64,000 nucleotides of DNA from Vibrio algicola (lineage in GTDB: Bacteria > Pseudomonadota > Gammaproteobacteria > Enterobacterales > Vibrionaceae). A program made the translations under genes and the position numbers. Below, piece after piece: positions 47,069 through 55,727 of the stretch (positions within the stretch are counted from its first letter, which is position 1; each line of letters opens with the position of its first letter). The notes beneath the pieces were generated by a model. It saw only the letters and a program-made list of their open reading frames with translations. It was not told where the DNA came from and searched no databases. The stretch spans positions 868,001 to 932,000 of the forward strand of contig NZ_CP045699.1 in the NCBI RefSeq assembly GCF_009601765.2, written 5' to 3'.

Positions 47069-48280
47069 TTACCACCAAGCTTCAAACATGGCACCAAAGG
47101 TTAGGCCATCTGAAGTGCCATCTTTGGCTTGAGTTGCTGCAACATATTCCGTATCAAGCTCACCGTAAGTTGCGAAGAAGCGTAACATTGGACGTGAACC
47201 CATAAAGCTACCCAAGCCAACATTTTGCGATAATGTCGCTTTCCATGATGAGTTAGTGCCTAAATTGTCGCCAAATTTAACTTGGTCATAACCGAGTTCT
47301 AACCAAGTACTCATACGGTCATTCCAACGGTATCCAGGACGGATAACCGCTTGATTCCATTTTTCATCGGTACCGCTAACATTGGTTTCTAGGTCGTTGT
47401 CTTCATGGCTGAAAGTGTATTCCATCAAAATGTTATTGGTGAAATCGATTTCACCCTGCATGAAAGCACCTAAAGTATCACCATCTCCCCCTGTACCATT
47501 ATTCAAGATTTGGCTACGAGTACCATTACCGTAACGAACTAGGAATTCATTCCAACCTGAGGCCCAAGTCAGGCGATAAATACCGGCTAATTGGTAAGCG
47601 GTATGATCATCAACTTTCTTAGTTGCAGCATCATCAGTTCCATCTTGCTCATAACCATTACCCCAACCAAAGTTAGCATGGAAACGTAAGCTTTGATTAT
47701 CGGTTAAGATAATGTCATGCAGTTGAGAGGTAACTGCATAGCGCCCGTTACGGCCTTTATCTCCAGCAACCACCGCAATATCAAACTTGGCAAAGCCGAA
47801 ATCTAAGTTATCAACACCACCACCCGTACCATCGTTTTGCAGTACATAGTAATCATTGGTACCAAGTTGTTCTCGGTCATTAAATCGTTGACCAGCCCAA
47901 ATATAAGCATTAGGTTGAGTAGCAAAAATGCCGCTACCACCTGCGTATGCTTGAGAAATACCGGTTGCTTGGCCGTCATAGCCATCATCAAGCATGACTG
48001 CAACATCCCATTTCATATCATCTTGAATAAAGGCTTTATTTAATTTGAACTCGAAACCATTACCTTCGTTACCTAAACGACCGGTTTTGGTGTATTGGTT
48101 GCCTGCGGTTTGGATCACGTTGATACCGTTTTGCAAAGAACCTTTATATAAAGGACCATCGTCACTATAGCCTGCACCATAACGAGCGTAACCACTAAAA
48201 GTAAAACTATCATCAGCTTGAACAGTAAAAGGTAGAGTAGTGGCAGCGGCTAAAGCCAAGGCTAGTGTAGAGATTTTCAT
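47069..48280 (-). CDS. LamB-family carbohydrate porin
   Basis: A 403-residue outer-membrane porin with a signal peptide (cleaved after about 22, TVQA-DD) and the C-terminal aromatic end EAWW expected of a beta-barrel. The first strand FTFSGYARYGAGYS, RLGNEGNGFEFKLNKAF, and the FATYGELDTEY end region are LamB/ScrY-like. The loops are shorter than in true maltoporin and no maltose genes are near, so beta-glucosides or cello-oligosaccharides are the more likely cargo given the PTS/GH1 cluster. It is divergent from the MalM-like lipoprotein, as some lamB-malM pairs are close. Confidence 0.87.
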   Translation of the reverse strand: MKISTLALALAAATTLPFTVQADDSFTFSGYARYGAGYSDDGPLYKGSLQNGINVIQTAGNQYTKTGRLGNEGNGFEFKLNKAFIQDDMKWDVAVMLDDGYDGQATGISQAYAGGSGIFATQPNAYIWAGQRFNDREQLGTNDYYVLQNDGTGGGVDNLDFGFAKFDIAVVAGDKGRNGRYAVTSQLHDIILTDNQSLRFHANFGWGNGYEQDGTDDAATKKVDDHTAYQLAGIYRLTWASGWNEFLVRYGNGTRSQILNNGTGGDGDTLGAFMQGEIDFTNNILMEYTFSHEDNDLETNVSGTDEKWNQAVIRPGYRWNDRMSTWLELGYDQVKFGDNLGTNSSWKATLSQNVGLGSFMGSRPMLRFFATYGELDTEYVAATQAKDGTSDGLTFGAMFEAWW

Positions 48281-48773
48281 ATGTATTCCCTTTTTGCACT
48301 CGAAGGTGCTTGTTATAAATTTTTATAGGTTTCTTAATCTGTGGGAAATTATATGAAGTGAAAGATTTGAAATGATTGAATAAAATCACAGTTGACTAGA
48401 GGTGATGGGAGCCATGAAACAAAATATTCCGTCTAAGCTTGATAGCTAAATCACACTATGATTAATTACACTTGGAGGTGTGACTCATAAGGTGTTGTAT
48501 TGTAATGATATTATCAAGTTCAAGTAAATAATTTATTATCGGTTTTTATTTGGGATAAACCGGTTTGTTTCATGGATATAAAAAAAAGATGTGAAAGTAC
48601 GCATGGTAAATGGGATCTTGCCTGAAAGAAAAATACGGCGCTTGGTGAAAGGTTTCATAAGGGTGAAATATTTCAAAAAGTAGCGATCGCCCGAAATGAC
48701 AGAAGTTGCAAGCAAGCAATAAAAGCCTCAATCTATAGTTAAAGCCATTGGAATTATCGAGCAGGAAAGAAGC
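48281..48773. promoter_or_regulatory. Divergent control region of porin and MalM-like lipoprotein
   Basis: About 490 bases with several sites. AAACCGGTTT (48557-48566) matches the core of a LacI-type operator. The half-sites CATGAAAC (48413-48420) and GTTTCATG (48567-48574), plus GTTTCAT (48652-48658), belong to the recurrent ATGAAAC motif. TCACAC (48451-48456) and GTGTGA (48478-48483) frame a CRP-like segment with ACAC-N6-GTGT (48469-48482). All are by-eye matches. Confidence 0.45.
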
Positions 48774-49457
48774 ATGAAAAAAATAATCGCATTAAGTGTA
48801 TTGCTACTATTAACAGGTTGCGCGGATAAAGATGGTAATATTTTAAATCCGAACTTATTTGGGCCGAGCAAAACCAATGAAATAGCAGAAGCGAAAAGCG
48901 TTGATGGCAAGACAAGTGTTGATTTAATTCAATCGCTCGACAAGCAAGCAGTGACCGCGCAGCATTTTTCAGATCTCACCCCATTTGTGATGAGTGGTGA
49001 TCATATTGAAAATTTAACGATTAGTCAGAAAGACAAAGTTATGCACTTGGATTCAGGTAAGTCCTTTGTTCGCTTAATTAAGTTAGCACCGATTAATGAT
49101 GGTCAGAAACTCAATATTAATAGTTATGCGCGTGAGACAGTTTTTGCACCTTACGCTCAATTATTAAATAAAGATTTTTCTGCCATAGAGGGGGAATATC
49201 AGTCTACGTTTAAGTCACAAGTTCTGCGCGAAAGAGATCGTTATGAAATGGTAATTAATATCGATAGCACCAACAAAACGGCCCAATATATCGCGATTTA
49301 CACCCATAAAGATGTGCTCGGAAAAACCAAACAACTGACCGATCCTGAGCAAGCCTATAACAAAGAAAATGGCATTAACCAGCCACCAAGACCTTGGTAT
49401 ACAACGATTAATGCGCCTGTAGGCAGCATCTCTTTGAATTTAGTGACACAGGAATAA
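48774..49457 (+). CDS. MalM-like lipoprotein
   Basis: A 227-residue lipoprotein with lipobox LLTGC (Cys near 15). The body resembles the maltose operon periplasmic protein family MalM (PF07148), ending with PRPWYTTINAPVGSISLNL. The role of MalM is unknown; it may help sugar passage with the porin. It is divergent from the LamB-family porin gene, which supports a shared function. The family assignment is from pattern memory and not certain. Confidence 0.72.
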   Translation: MKKIIALSVLLLLTGCADKDGNILNPNLFGPSKTNEIAEAKSVDGKTSVDLIQSLDKQAVTAQHFSDLTPFVMSGDHIENLTISQKDKVMHLDSGKSFVRLIKLAPINDGQKLNINSYARETVFAPYAQLLNKDFSAIEGEYQSTFKSQVLRERDRYEMVINIDSTNKTAQYIAIYTHKDVLGKTKQLTDPEQAYNKENGINQPPRPWYTTINAPVGSISLNLVTQE

Positions 49458-49503
49458 TTTAGGTATTTAAATAGACGCTATTTTGATATGAATAGGAGAC
49501 AAG

Positions 49504-49528
49504 AAGGCGGCCAATGGTCGCCTTTTTT
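49504..49528. terminator. Terminator between the malM-like gene and the third lacI gene
   Basis: AAGGCGGCC and GGTCGCCTT pair (one wobble) with loop AAT, followed by TTTT. It overlaps the last bases of the convergent lacI gene. Confidence 0.75.
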
Positions 49529-50540
49529 AGATCTGACGGGGTGACACTGAATTGCGAGTAATTAATGTGCCGTTTAAAATTTCCGTACTCGGCTCTAATG
49601 GCTTGCCTGAGGCTAACTTCAAGGCCTTTTCCATTGCTAGTGTGGTGACTTTATGAATAGGGATATCGATAGTCGTGAGCTCTGGTGTGAAAAAAGTACC
49701 AATCATTTCATTATCAATACCGATAACAGAGACATCTTCCGGTACACGAATACCCGCCTCTTTTAATGCCTTAATGGCGCCAATCGCCAGCATATCATTG
49801 AAACAAAAAATAGCGCTAAATGGGTTCATGAGCCGTTTGTCTAACAAGCTTTTACAAGCATTATAACCATCATGAATTTTTCCTTCAGTATCTTCTAGCA
49901 ACTGCGGATTAAAAGGGTACCCATGCTTGGCTAATGTTTCAGTCGCACCTTGCAGACGAAATTGCCCCGTTGAAGTCGCAAGAGAAAGCGTAATGATCGC
50001 GACTTGCTGATGATTATTTTCAATTAAGTGATTAATGGCGAGCTCGGCGGCATAATATTGATCAAATGCCACAGCATGACCTAAACCATCGGGTAGACTT
50101 CGATTAATCACCACCAAGGGGACAGAAAGGGATTGTTGCAGATTAAGGTAATCGTCCGTGCTCATGGTTCGGCTGTAAATAATAATTACATCGCATTTTC
50201 GAGCATCTAACGAATGTGCCGCTTCGATTTCACGCTCAACTTCGTTATGTCCGTCAATAACAACTAATTGCTTACCAGCATCATAGCCAATACGTGTCGC
50301 CTCTTTTAAGAGTATGCCGAAGTAATAACCATCAAAAGATGAGACCACTAAGCCAATACTATTCGAACTGTTGGTGGCGAGCGCTTGAGCTAAACGGTTG
50401 GGTTTATAGTTAAGCTCTTCCATTGCTTGGTAGATCAAGTTTCTGGTTGCCTCTTTCACTTGACCTTTAGCGTTAATCACGCGTGATACCGTTGCTTTAG
50501 AGACACCTGCCAGCTTACATACATCATTGATTGTTGCCAT
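49527..50540 (-). CDS. LacI-family transcriptional regulator (third)
   Basis: A 337-residue repressor. HTH MATINDVCKLAGVSKATVSRVINAKG, hinge YKPNRLAQALATNSSNSIGLVV with the minor-groove LAQAL helix, and a full sugar-binding domain. It lies directly downstream of the first PTS/GH1 operon (EIIC-EIIB-GH1-EIIA) with a terminator between, so this operon is the likely target, through TGTAACCGGTTACA at 54324-54337. The ligand may be a phosphorylated beta-glucoside. Confidence 0.9.
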   Translation of the reverse strand: MATINDVCKLAGVSKATVSRVINAKGQVKEATRNLIYQAMEELNYKPNRLAQALATNSSNSIGLVVSSFDGYYFGILLKEATRIGYDAGKQLVVIDGHNEVEREIEAAHSLDARKCDVIIIYSRTMSTDDYLNLQQSLSVPLVVINRSLPDGLGHAVAFDQYYAAELAINHLIENNHQQVAIITLSLATSTGQFRLQGATETLAKHGYPFNPQLLEDTEGKIHDGYNACKSLLDKRLMNPFSAIFCFNDMLAIGAIKALKEAGIRVPEDVSVIGIDNEMIGTFFTPELTTIDIPIHKVTTLAMEKALKLASGKPLEPSTEILNGTLITRNSVSPRQI

Positions 50541-50583
50541 AATTATTGTCTGATCTCATCAAAGTACAGGAATATAGAGCCAA

Positions 50584-50629
50584 TAAAAAAGGATCTAGCT
50601 AAGTTTATGGATTACTTTGGCTAGATCCT
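50584..50629 (-). terminator. Terminator of the first PTS/GH1 operon
   Basis: On the minus strand GGATCTAGCCAA and TTAGCTAGATCC pair (one mismatch) around 14 bases, followed by TTTTTT. It separates EIIA from the third lacI gene. Confidence 0.85.
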
Positions 50630-50669
50630 TATTATCTAATACATGCTACCAATAGTAACGGTATCGAGG

Positions 50670-51008
50670 TTATTTTTGAATGCTTCTGTGAAGCGAAATG
50701 AGTTCTTCAATTAATTCACGCGCGAGCATCGCTGTCATGATGTGATCTTGTGCGTGTACCATGATTAAGTTTACTGGGACTTTGCCTTCACCTTCATCTA
50801 GGCCTATCAATCCAGTTTGGACATCATGAGCACGTTTAGATGCGGCAGATGCTTGCGCTAAAAATGTATCTACGTCATCCCATTGGCCTTTCTTCGCGGC
50901 ATATAAAGCCTCCATTGCACAAGACTTTGATTCACCCGCATTGATGATAAGTTCCATTACTGCTGATTCTAGTGCTTCGCCACTAAGAACATCTTGATCA
51001 TTTGACAT
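50670..51008 (-). CDS. PTS lactose/cellobiose-type EIIA (first set)
   Basis: A 112-residue phosphocarrier. VHAQDHIM contains the phospho-accepting H85 and the metal-binding D88; the INAGESKSCAMEAL start is typical of the PTS_IIA lac/cel family, which forms three-helix trimers. It takes phosphate from HPr and gives it to EIIB. Last gene of EIIC-EIIB-GH1-EIIA. Related to the second EIIA at 60563-60877. Confidence 0.95.
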   Translation of the reverse strand: MSNDQDVLSGEALESAVMELIINAGESKSCAMEALYAAKKGQWDDVDTFLAQASAASKRAHDVQTGLIGLDEGEGKVPVNLIMVHAQDHIMTAMLARELIEELISLHRSIQK

Positions 51009-51049
51009 AATTATCCCTTCTAATTTGATGTGTTTTAATTATTTTCTAT

Positions 51050-52459
51050 TTATAGATCTTGGCCGCGAGATTGAATGATCCCGTGGTACCAATGGAAAGA
51101 GTCTTTCTTTTTACGCGCTAAATTGTCGTTATGATCGACATAAATAAAGCCATATTGTTTTTTATATCCATTGAGCCAGCTGAGAAGATCGATGGCAGAC
51201 CAAGCAAAATAACCTTTAATATGCACGCCATGCTGAATGGCTTGCTTCACCGCGCTGAGGTGCTCAGAAATGTATTCGATACGCGGAGTATCACGCACAT
51301 CGCCATCAATAATCGGATCTTCATCACCCAAGCCATTCTCAGTAATATAGAGTTTGATTTGACCATATTGTTGTTTCAGCATATCCAAACCATCTACAAA
51401 TCCATCGGGTGAAATTTCCCATCCCCACTTGGTGTAGCGTTTATCATCCATCATGACACTGCGATAAACATGATCAAAACTTGGCTTACCAGGGCGGCCT
51501 GTCGCATTTTCACGAGTAAGTTCAACGGACTGTACTGGGCCGGTTAACTTTTCGACACGAACTGGTTGATAATAATTTAGTCCCATAAAATCATTGAAAG
51601 GGGCGGCCTTTTTGATGATTGCCAGTTCTTCTAAAGTCCAATCGGGTAAGTAACCTTGTTGCTCTAACCGTTCGATAACGTATTCGGGATAGCGACCCAA
51701 AAGAACAGGATCGTAATACCAATTTAATTGATATTGATTAGCATGATTAGCGGCAAAAATATTATCTTGTTGTTCATCAATCGCAAAAGCGGGTGCAAAG
51801 ACATTGCTCAAACCAATCTCGCCAAATAAATTTAATTCTTTATAAGCTAATACTGCTAATGCGTGGGCGTAAAATACATTGTGGGTGGCTTGGAAGTATT
51901 TCTTAGGGTCGTTTTGAATGCCGGGTGGGTGAGCGCCTTCGAGATAACCATGGCCACAAAATACCACAGTTTCATTAAAGGTAATGAAGTGCTTGACGCG
52001 ATCGCCAAATGCTTTGAAACAAGTGGAGGCATATTGTACAAAGGCTTGAGCGGTGGTTTTGTTGAGCCAACCGCCGGCTTTTTCTAACGTTAAAGGTAAA
52101 TCCCAATGGTATAAAGTAATGAAAGGGACAATGCCATATTTTAAGCATTCATCAATTATATTGTTGTAAAAATCAATGCCTTGTTGGTTGATCTTACCGG
52201 TACCTTCAGGGTAGATGCGCGCCCATGAAATGGAAAAACGATAAGATTCTAATCCCATCTCCGCCATTAAAGCGATGTCTTCCTTGTAGCGATGATAATG
52301 ATCAACGGCAACATCACCATTGGTATTTTCGAATGTTTTGCCAGGGATTTTGCTGAATTCATCCCAATTGGTTACGCCTTTGCCATCTTCATTCCACGCG
52401 CCTTCAATTTGATAAGATGCGGTGGCAGCACCAAATAAAAAATCGTTTGCAAATTTCAT
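51050..52459 (-). CDS. GH1 6-phospho-beta-glucosidase (first set)
   Basis: A 469-residue cytosolic glycoside hydrolase. Acid/base E163 in TFNETVVF and nucleophile E374 in YITENGLG are intact, and the SWLNGYKKQYGFIYVD strip with Ser, Lys and Tyr fits binding of a 6-phosphate. It should split phosphorylated cellobiose or aryl beta-glucosides from the PTS. I prefer ATG 52459 (MKFANDF) because it gives the usual GH1 start and GGGAAACC precedes it; ATG 52471 is possible. It is 41 bases before EIIA. Confidence 0.93.
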   Translation of the reverse strand: MKFANDFLFGAATASYQIEGAWNEDGKGVTNWDEFSKIPGKTFENTNGDVAVDHYHRYKEDIALMAEMGLESYRFSISWARIYPEGTGKINQQGIDFYNNIIDECLKYGIVPFITLYHWDLPLTLEKAGGWLNKTTAQAFVQYASTCFKAFGDRVKHFITFNETVVFCGHGYLEGAHPPGIQNDPKKYFQATHNVFYAHALAVLAYKELNLFGEIGLSNVFAPAFAIDEQQDNIFAANHANQYQLNWYYDPVLLGRYPEYVIERLEQQGYLPDWTLEELAIIKKAAPFNDFMGLNYYQPVRVEKLTGPVQSVELTRENATGRPGKPSFDHVYRSVMMDDKRYTKWGWEISPDGFVDGLDMLKQQYGQIKLYITENGLGDEDPIIDGDVRDTPRIEYISEHLSAVKQAIQHGVHIKGYFAWSAIDLLSWLNGYKKQYGFIYVDHNDNLARKKKDSFHWYHGIIQSRGQDL

Positions 52460-52541
52460 GTGGTTTCCCATTTATTCATATTAAATTTAATCGTTATGAT
52501 CCCCAACATCGCCTTAGCCACTTGAGGGACTTAAGCGTTTA

Positions 52542-52847
52542 TTACCCCATCAGTTTTAATGTGTCAGCGAGGATTTTATCGCCTTTTATCATGCCGTAAT
52601 CCATCATGTCGATGACCTCTACACGCTTACCTACACCATTGGCAATGGCTTGAAATTCGGCTTTCTTAAAGCGGATTTGTGGGCCGAGTAAGAAAATGTC
52701 GTAGCTGTTTAAATGATCTTGGAATGTCTCTGCGCCGTATGCTTGTATTTCTACATCAATGCCTTTAGCTTGCGCAGATTCTTCCATTTTTTTCACCACC
52801 ATCGAGGTTGACATGCCCGCGTTACACAGTAATAAAATCTTTTTCAT
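52542..52847 (-). CDS. PTS lactose/cellobiose-type EIIB (first set)
   Basis: A 101-residue phosphocarrier with phospho-cysteine C8 in MKKILLLCNAGMSTSMVVKKM. I start it at ATG 52847; an upstream start adds 13 residues that do not belong to the family. It ends with MMDYGMIKGDKILADTLKLMG. Placed between EIIC and the GH1 gene. Confidence 0.95.
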   Translation of the reverse strand: MKKILLLCNAGMSTSMVVKKMEESAQAKGIDVEIQAYGAETFQDHLNSYDIFLLGPQIRFKKAEFQAIANGVGKRVEVIDMMDYGMIKGDKILADTLKLMG

Positions 52848-52915
52848 ATTGAATGCCTTTATATTTATCTTGTTTGAGATTGCCACTGGATAAGTGGCAA
52901 TCCATTTATTGGTTA

Positions 52916-54277
52916 TTACATTGATTGTGCAGGGTTTTTCATCTCAGATTCTTCTGGCTGGGTGTCTTCGTCACTTCCAGCTTCTTGAGATAATGCCAAT
53001 CTGTCTTGGTATTTAAAGAATGGGAAATATACCGCAACCGTCATAGCGCAGACTACGACTTGCAGTAGTGCTGCGCTCCAGCCGCCAATGATGAATCCAC
53101 CGAGAATAATAGGAGTTGTCCAAGGCACTTGTATTGCGCTGAACGGACCGACTAAGCCAACATCGATACATAGGTAAACCATAGTGACGGAGATCATTGG
53201 TGCAAGTAAGAAAGGCACTAACATGATTGGATTGAAAATGATTGGTGTGGCAAAAATAACGGGTTCGTTAATATTAAACAGGCCAGGAATTACCGCAATT
53301 TTACCGATTTGCTTCATTTGCACAGAGCGTGAAAATAACAACATGCAGATAACTAAGCCGAAAGTAAGGCCTGCACCGCCCACGGTAATAAATTGATCGA
53401 TAAATTGTTGTGTCACAATTTTAGCATTGTCACCAGCAACTAAAATGCCACCGCTGTTAATAACATCTTGATTATGAAGTGCATTAGCTACGAATATCGG
53501 CCCCATTATACCGCTTATAATCGCGGTGCCATGTACGCCACACCACCATAGTAATGAGATAAGCATGGCAACAATAAGCGCACCGAAATAAGAGTCGGAA
53601 AGGTTTTGTAGCGGTGCTTGTACAATAAAGTAAATGGTTTCAATAAAAGTTTTATCAAATACAGCTTCAAAGAAAATGTAAGTTAGGAAAGCCAAAGTGA
53701 TAATGACAAAGCCAGGAATGAGAGATTTAAAAGCATTAGAAACCCCTTCAGGCACTTGTTCTGGTAACTTAATTACCCAATTACGATTTAGCGCGGTGGC
53801 GTAAATTTTACCTACGATTAGACCAATAATAATGGCACCAATCATACCTTTACCGCCTAAATAGGCCTTTGGGATCACACCACCAATCTCGGTAATACCA
53901 TCAGGTGCGAGAACAAAAGATTTCATCACAATCAGAAAAGATACAATCCCAAGAATGCCAGCGTTAGCACCGTTATAGCCTTCGTTTTGTACATAAGTGT
54001 AAGCAATACCAAATACGGCTATGACGGCTAAAATATCAAATGTTGCACCAACGACTTGAAATAATGGTGTAGTCCACGCATCACCAAAAATGCTGGCCAT
54101 AAAACTGCCATAGCCAGGGATTGGCACAAAGGCAATTAAAAGAAAGACGGAACCAATAATGGTGAGTGGCATGGTTAGCATAAAGCCATCTTTAATGGCG
54201 GTGATAGGCTTTGAAGTTACAACTTTAAGTACTTTTGGCAGTACTTTATCAATTATGCTCATTTTGTCTGTATTCAT
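52916..54277 (-). CDS. PTS lactose/cellobiose-type EIIC permease (first set)
   Basis: A 453-residue sugar-translocating membrane subunit with about ten helices. KPITAIKDGFMLTMPLTIIGSVFLL at the start, WWCGVHGTAIISGIMGPI in the middle and PGLFNINEPVIFATPIIFNPIMLVPF are the family strips; the NEP segment forms part of the sugar site. First gene of its operon. The upstream region has the TGTAACCGGTTACA operator. The C-terminus carries an acidic QEAGSDEDTQPEESE tail. Confidence 0.95.
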   Translation of the reverse strand: MNTDKMSIIDKVLPKVLKVVTSKPITAIKDGFMLTMPLTIIGSVFLLIAFVPIPGYGSFMASIFGDAWTTPLFQVVGATFDILAVIAVFGIAYTYVQNEGYNGANAGILGIVSFLIVMKSFVLAPDGITEIGGVIPKAYLGGKGMIGAIIIGLIVGKIYATALNRNWVIKLPEQVPEGVSNAFKSLIPGFVIITLAFLTYIFFEAVFDKTFIETIYFIVQAPLQNLSDSYFGALIVAMLISLLWWCGVHGTAIISGIMGPIFVANALHNQDVINSGGILVAGDNAKIVTQQFIDQFITVGGAGLTFGLVICMLLFSRSVQMKQIGKIAVIPGLFNINEPVIFATPIIFNPIMLVPFLLAPMISVTMVYLCIDVGLVGPFSAIQVPWTTPIILGGFIIGGWSAALLQVVVCAMTVAVYFPFFKYQDRLALSQEAGSDEDTQPEESEMKNPAQSM

Positions 54278-54323
54278 GTATCCCCCGGTAAATATAGAAT
54301 AGTTATAATTGTCTAAATCAAAA

Positions 54324-54350
54324 TGTAACCGGTTACAGAGACCGGTTACA
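54324..54350. promoter_or_regulatory. LacI-type operator upstream of the first PTS operon
   Basis: TGTAACCGGTTACA is a perfect 14-base palindrome with the central CG of LacI-family operators. A half copy ACCGGTTACA begins 17 bases after its start, so two repressors could bind side by side. It lies 47 bases before the EIIC start codon. Confidence 0.7.
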
Positions 54351-54436
54351 GCGGGTTTTTAATAAAACTTGATAACTTTCACATTCCTAAGATTTTGACT
54401 AAAAGAAGCGTGGGATATATCCCAATGTAGGTTTGC

Positions 54437-54466
54437 CCATGAATCAAAATTGAGGTTGTTTCATGG
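54437..54466. promoter_or_regulatory. CATGAAAC-type palindrome
   Basis: CCATGAATCAA (54437-54447) and TTGTTTCATGG (54456-54466) are inverted arms with one mismatch and an 8-base centre. The same ATGAAAC/GTTTCAT words occur upstream of the porin, the second lacI gene and the last GH1 gene. Confidence 0.5.
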
Positions 54467-54663
54467 AATGCTCATTTGGTGATTGTGATTGCTTGAGGTA
54501 CAGGTTTTGACTAGGTAAACCGTGAATACTTGGTGTAATGCACTGTATTTATTTGTTTTTTAGATAATAAATAATGAACAATGATTCAAAAATATTTACT
54601 CGGTAAGTTTGAGGTATGTAGAAATGTGGAGAAAACAACGTAAATTGATTATCAAGTAATGGC

Positions 54664-55569
54664 TTAGTCTGTGCTTTGTCTTTGCAAATAATGGTACAAG
54701 GCGCCAATCAAATTGGCATCGTTACCGGCCTGACAAACACTAAGTTGTGGGCGGACGCTAGAAAAGGGATTCTCAATAAAGATTTGATCGAGCTTCTGTT
54801 CTATGCGAGCAATAAAATCCGTTCGACTACTAATTGCACCGCCTAATATAATTCGATTGGGATCGCTAATGTATTGCACGTTATAAATACCATAAGCGAG
54901 CATTTGGTACCATTTATCGATCACGGCTTGAATACGTTGGTTACCACTTTCTGCCAGTTCAAAGACTTGCTTACCGTTAAGTTCATGTTCTTGCAATCCA
55001 AGCACTTTTGCGCTGTTTTGGATCAGTGAACGAGTGGCGGCGCAACCACTTAAGGTTACCGGTCGACCTGCATCATCGACTCCGACAAACATATAACCAA
55101 ACTCGGCGCCGTGTAGGTGCTGGCCGTGGTGGACCTTACCATCGATAACCATTGACCCACCAACACCGCTGCCAATCACTAACAGACAAAAATCATCAAC
55201 TTCTTTTGCCTGCCATAATTCGGCCAAAGCGGCACAGTTGGCATCATTTTCGATCTCGCAATTAATATGGTAATGGTGCTCAACATATTCTCGAAAGTTG
55301 GGACCGTGTAAATAACGCAAAGCACTGTGACCATAAATGACACTCGAATCACAATCGACGGAACCTGGCGCACTAATAGCAAGGCCAATAATATAATATT
55401 GCTGGAAAAGGTGTGATAAGTTCAGGTCAAACTGTTGCCAAAAGTCATCGATTGAAGTCGTAGGGCTAGGATAATCTCCCTTTACAATAATGACCCCTTG
55501 TTGGTTCATTACGGCATATTTGACCGCACTTCCACCGATATCTAAAGCCAAATAATACTGTTGTTTCAT
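54664..55569 (-). CDS. ROK-family sugar kinase-like protein
   Basis: A 301-residue ROK protein without an N-terminal DNA-binding domain, so a kinase rather than a repressor. The phosphate motif DIGGSAVKYAVM is at 7-18, IENDANCAALAELW holds the catalytic Asp near 105, and GSGVGGSMVIDGKV follows. The usual ROK zinc motif CxCGxxGCxE is replaced by a TLSGCAATRSL segment, as in some beta-glucoside kinases (BglK). It may phosphorylate free cellobiose or glucose released inside the cell. It lies 158 bases downstream of the orphan EIIC. Confidence 0.82.
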   Translation of the reverse strand: MKQQYYLALDIGGSAVKYAVMNQQGVIIVKGDYPSPTTSIDDFWQQFDLNLSHLFQQYYIIGLAISAPGSVDCDSSVIYGHSALRYLHGPNFREYVEHHYHINCEIENDANCAALAELWQAKEVDDFCLLVIGSGVGGSMVIDGKVHHGQHLHGAEFGYMFVGVDDAGRPVTLSGCAATRSLIQNSAKVLGLQEHELNGKQVFELAESGNQRIQAVIDKWYQMLAYGIYNVQYISDPNRIILGGAISSRTDFIARIEQKLDQIFIENPFSSVRPQLSVCQAGNDANLIGALYHYLQRQSTD

Positions 55570-55727
55570 ATACCATACCTTTTAGAAAAAGCGCGTTCAT
55601 AGTGACGTATGGCTACAATTTATCAATATCGAGCGGTTGTCGAGCTACCTTTATGACCAATTTGAACGATATCGTACAAAAAAGATGTGAAATTACGTCG
55701 GTACTCACATTTTATTGATGAAACTTG

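Larger units (their letters stand above)
54278..54663. promoter_or_regulatory. Control region upstream of the first PTS operon
   Basis: About 390 bases holding the LacI-type operator TGTAACCGGTTACA (54324-54337) with a half copy (54341-54350), the perfect palindrome TGGGATATATCCCA (54411-54424) and the CATGAA/TTCATG palindrome at 54437-54466. No gene is seen. Confidence 0.6.

Noticed and set aside
54664..55569. ROK repressor (NagC/Mlc type)
   Set aside because: There is no N-terminal helix-turn-helix; the protein begins directly with the kinase phosphate motif.
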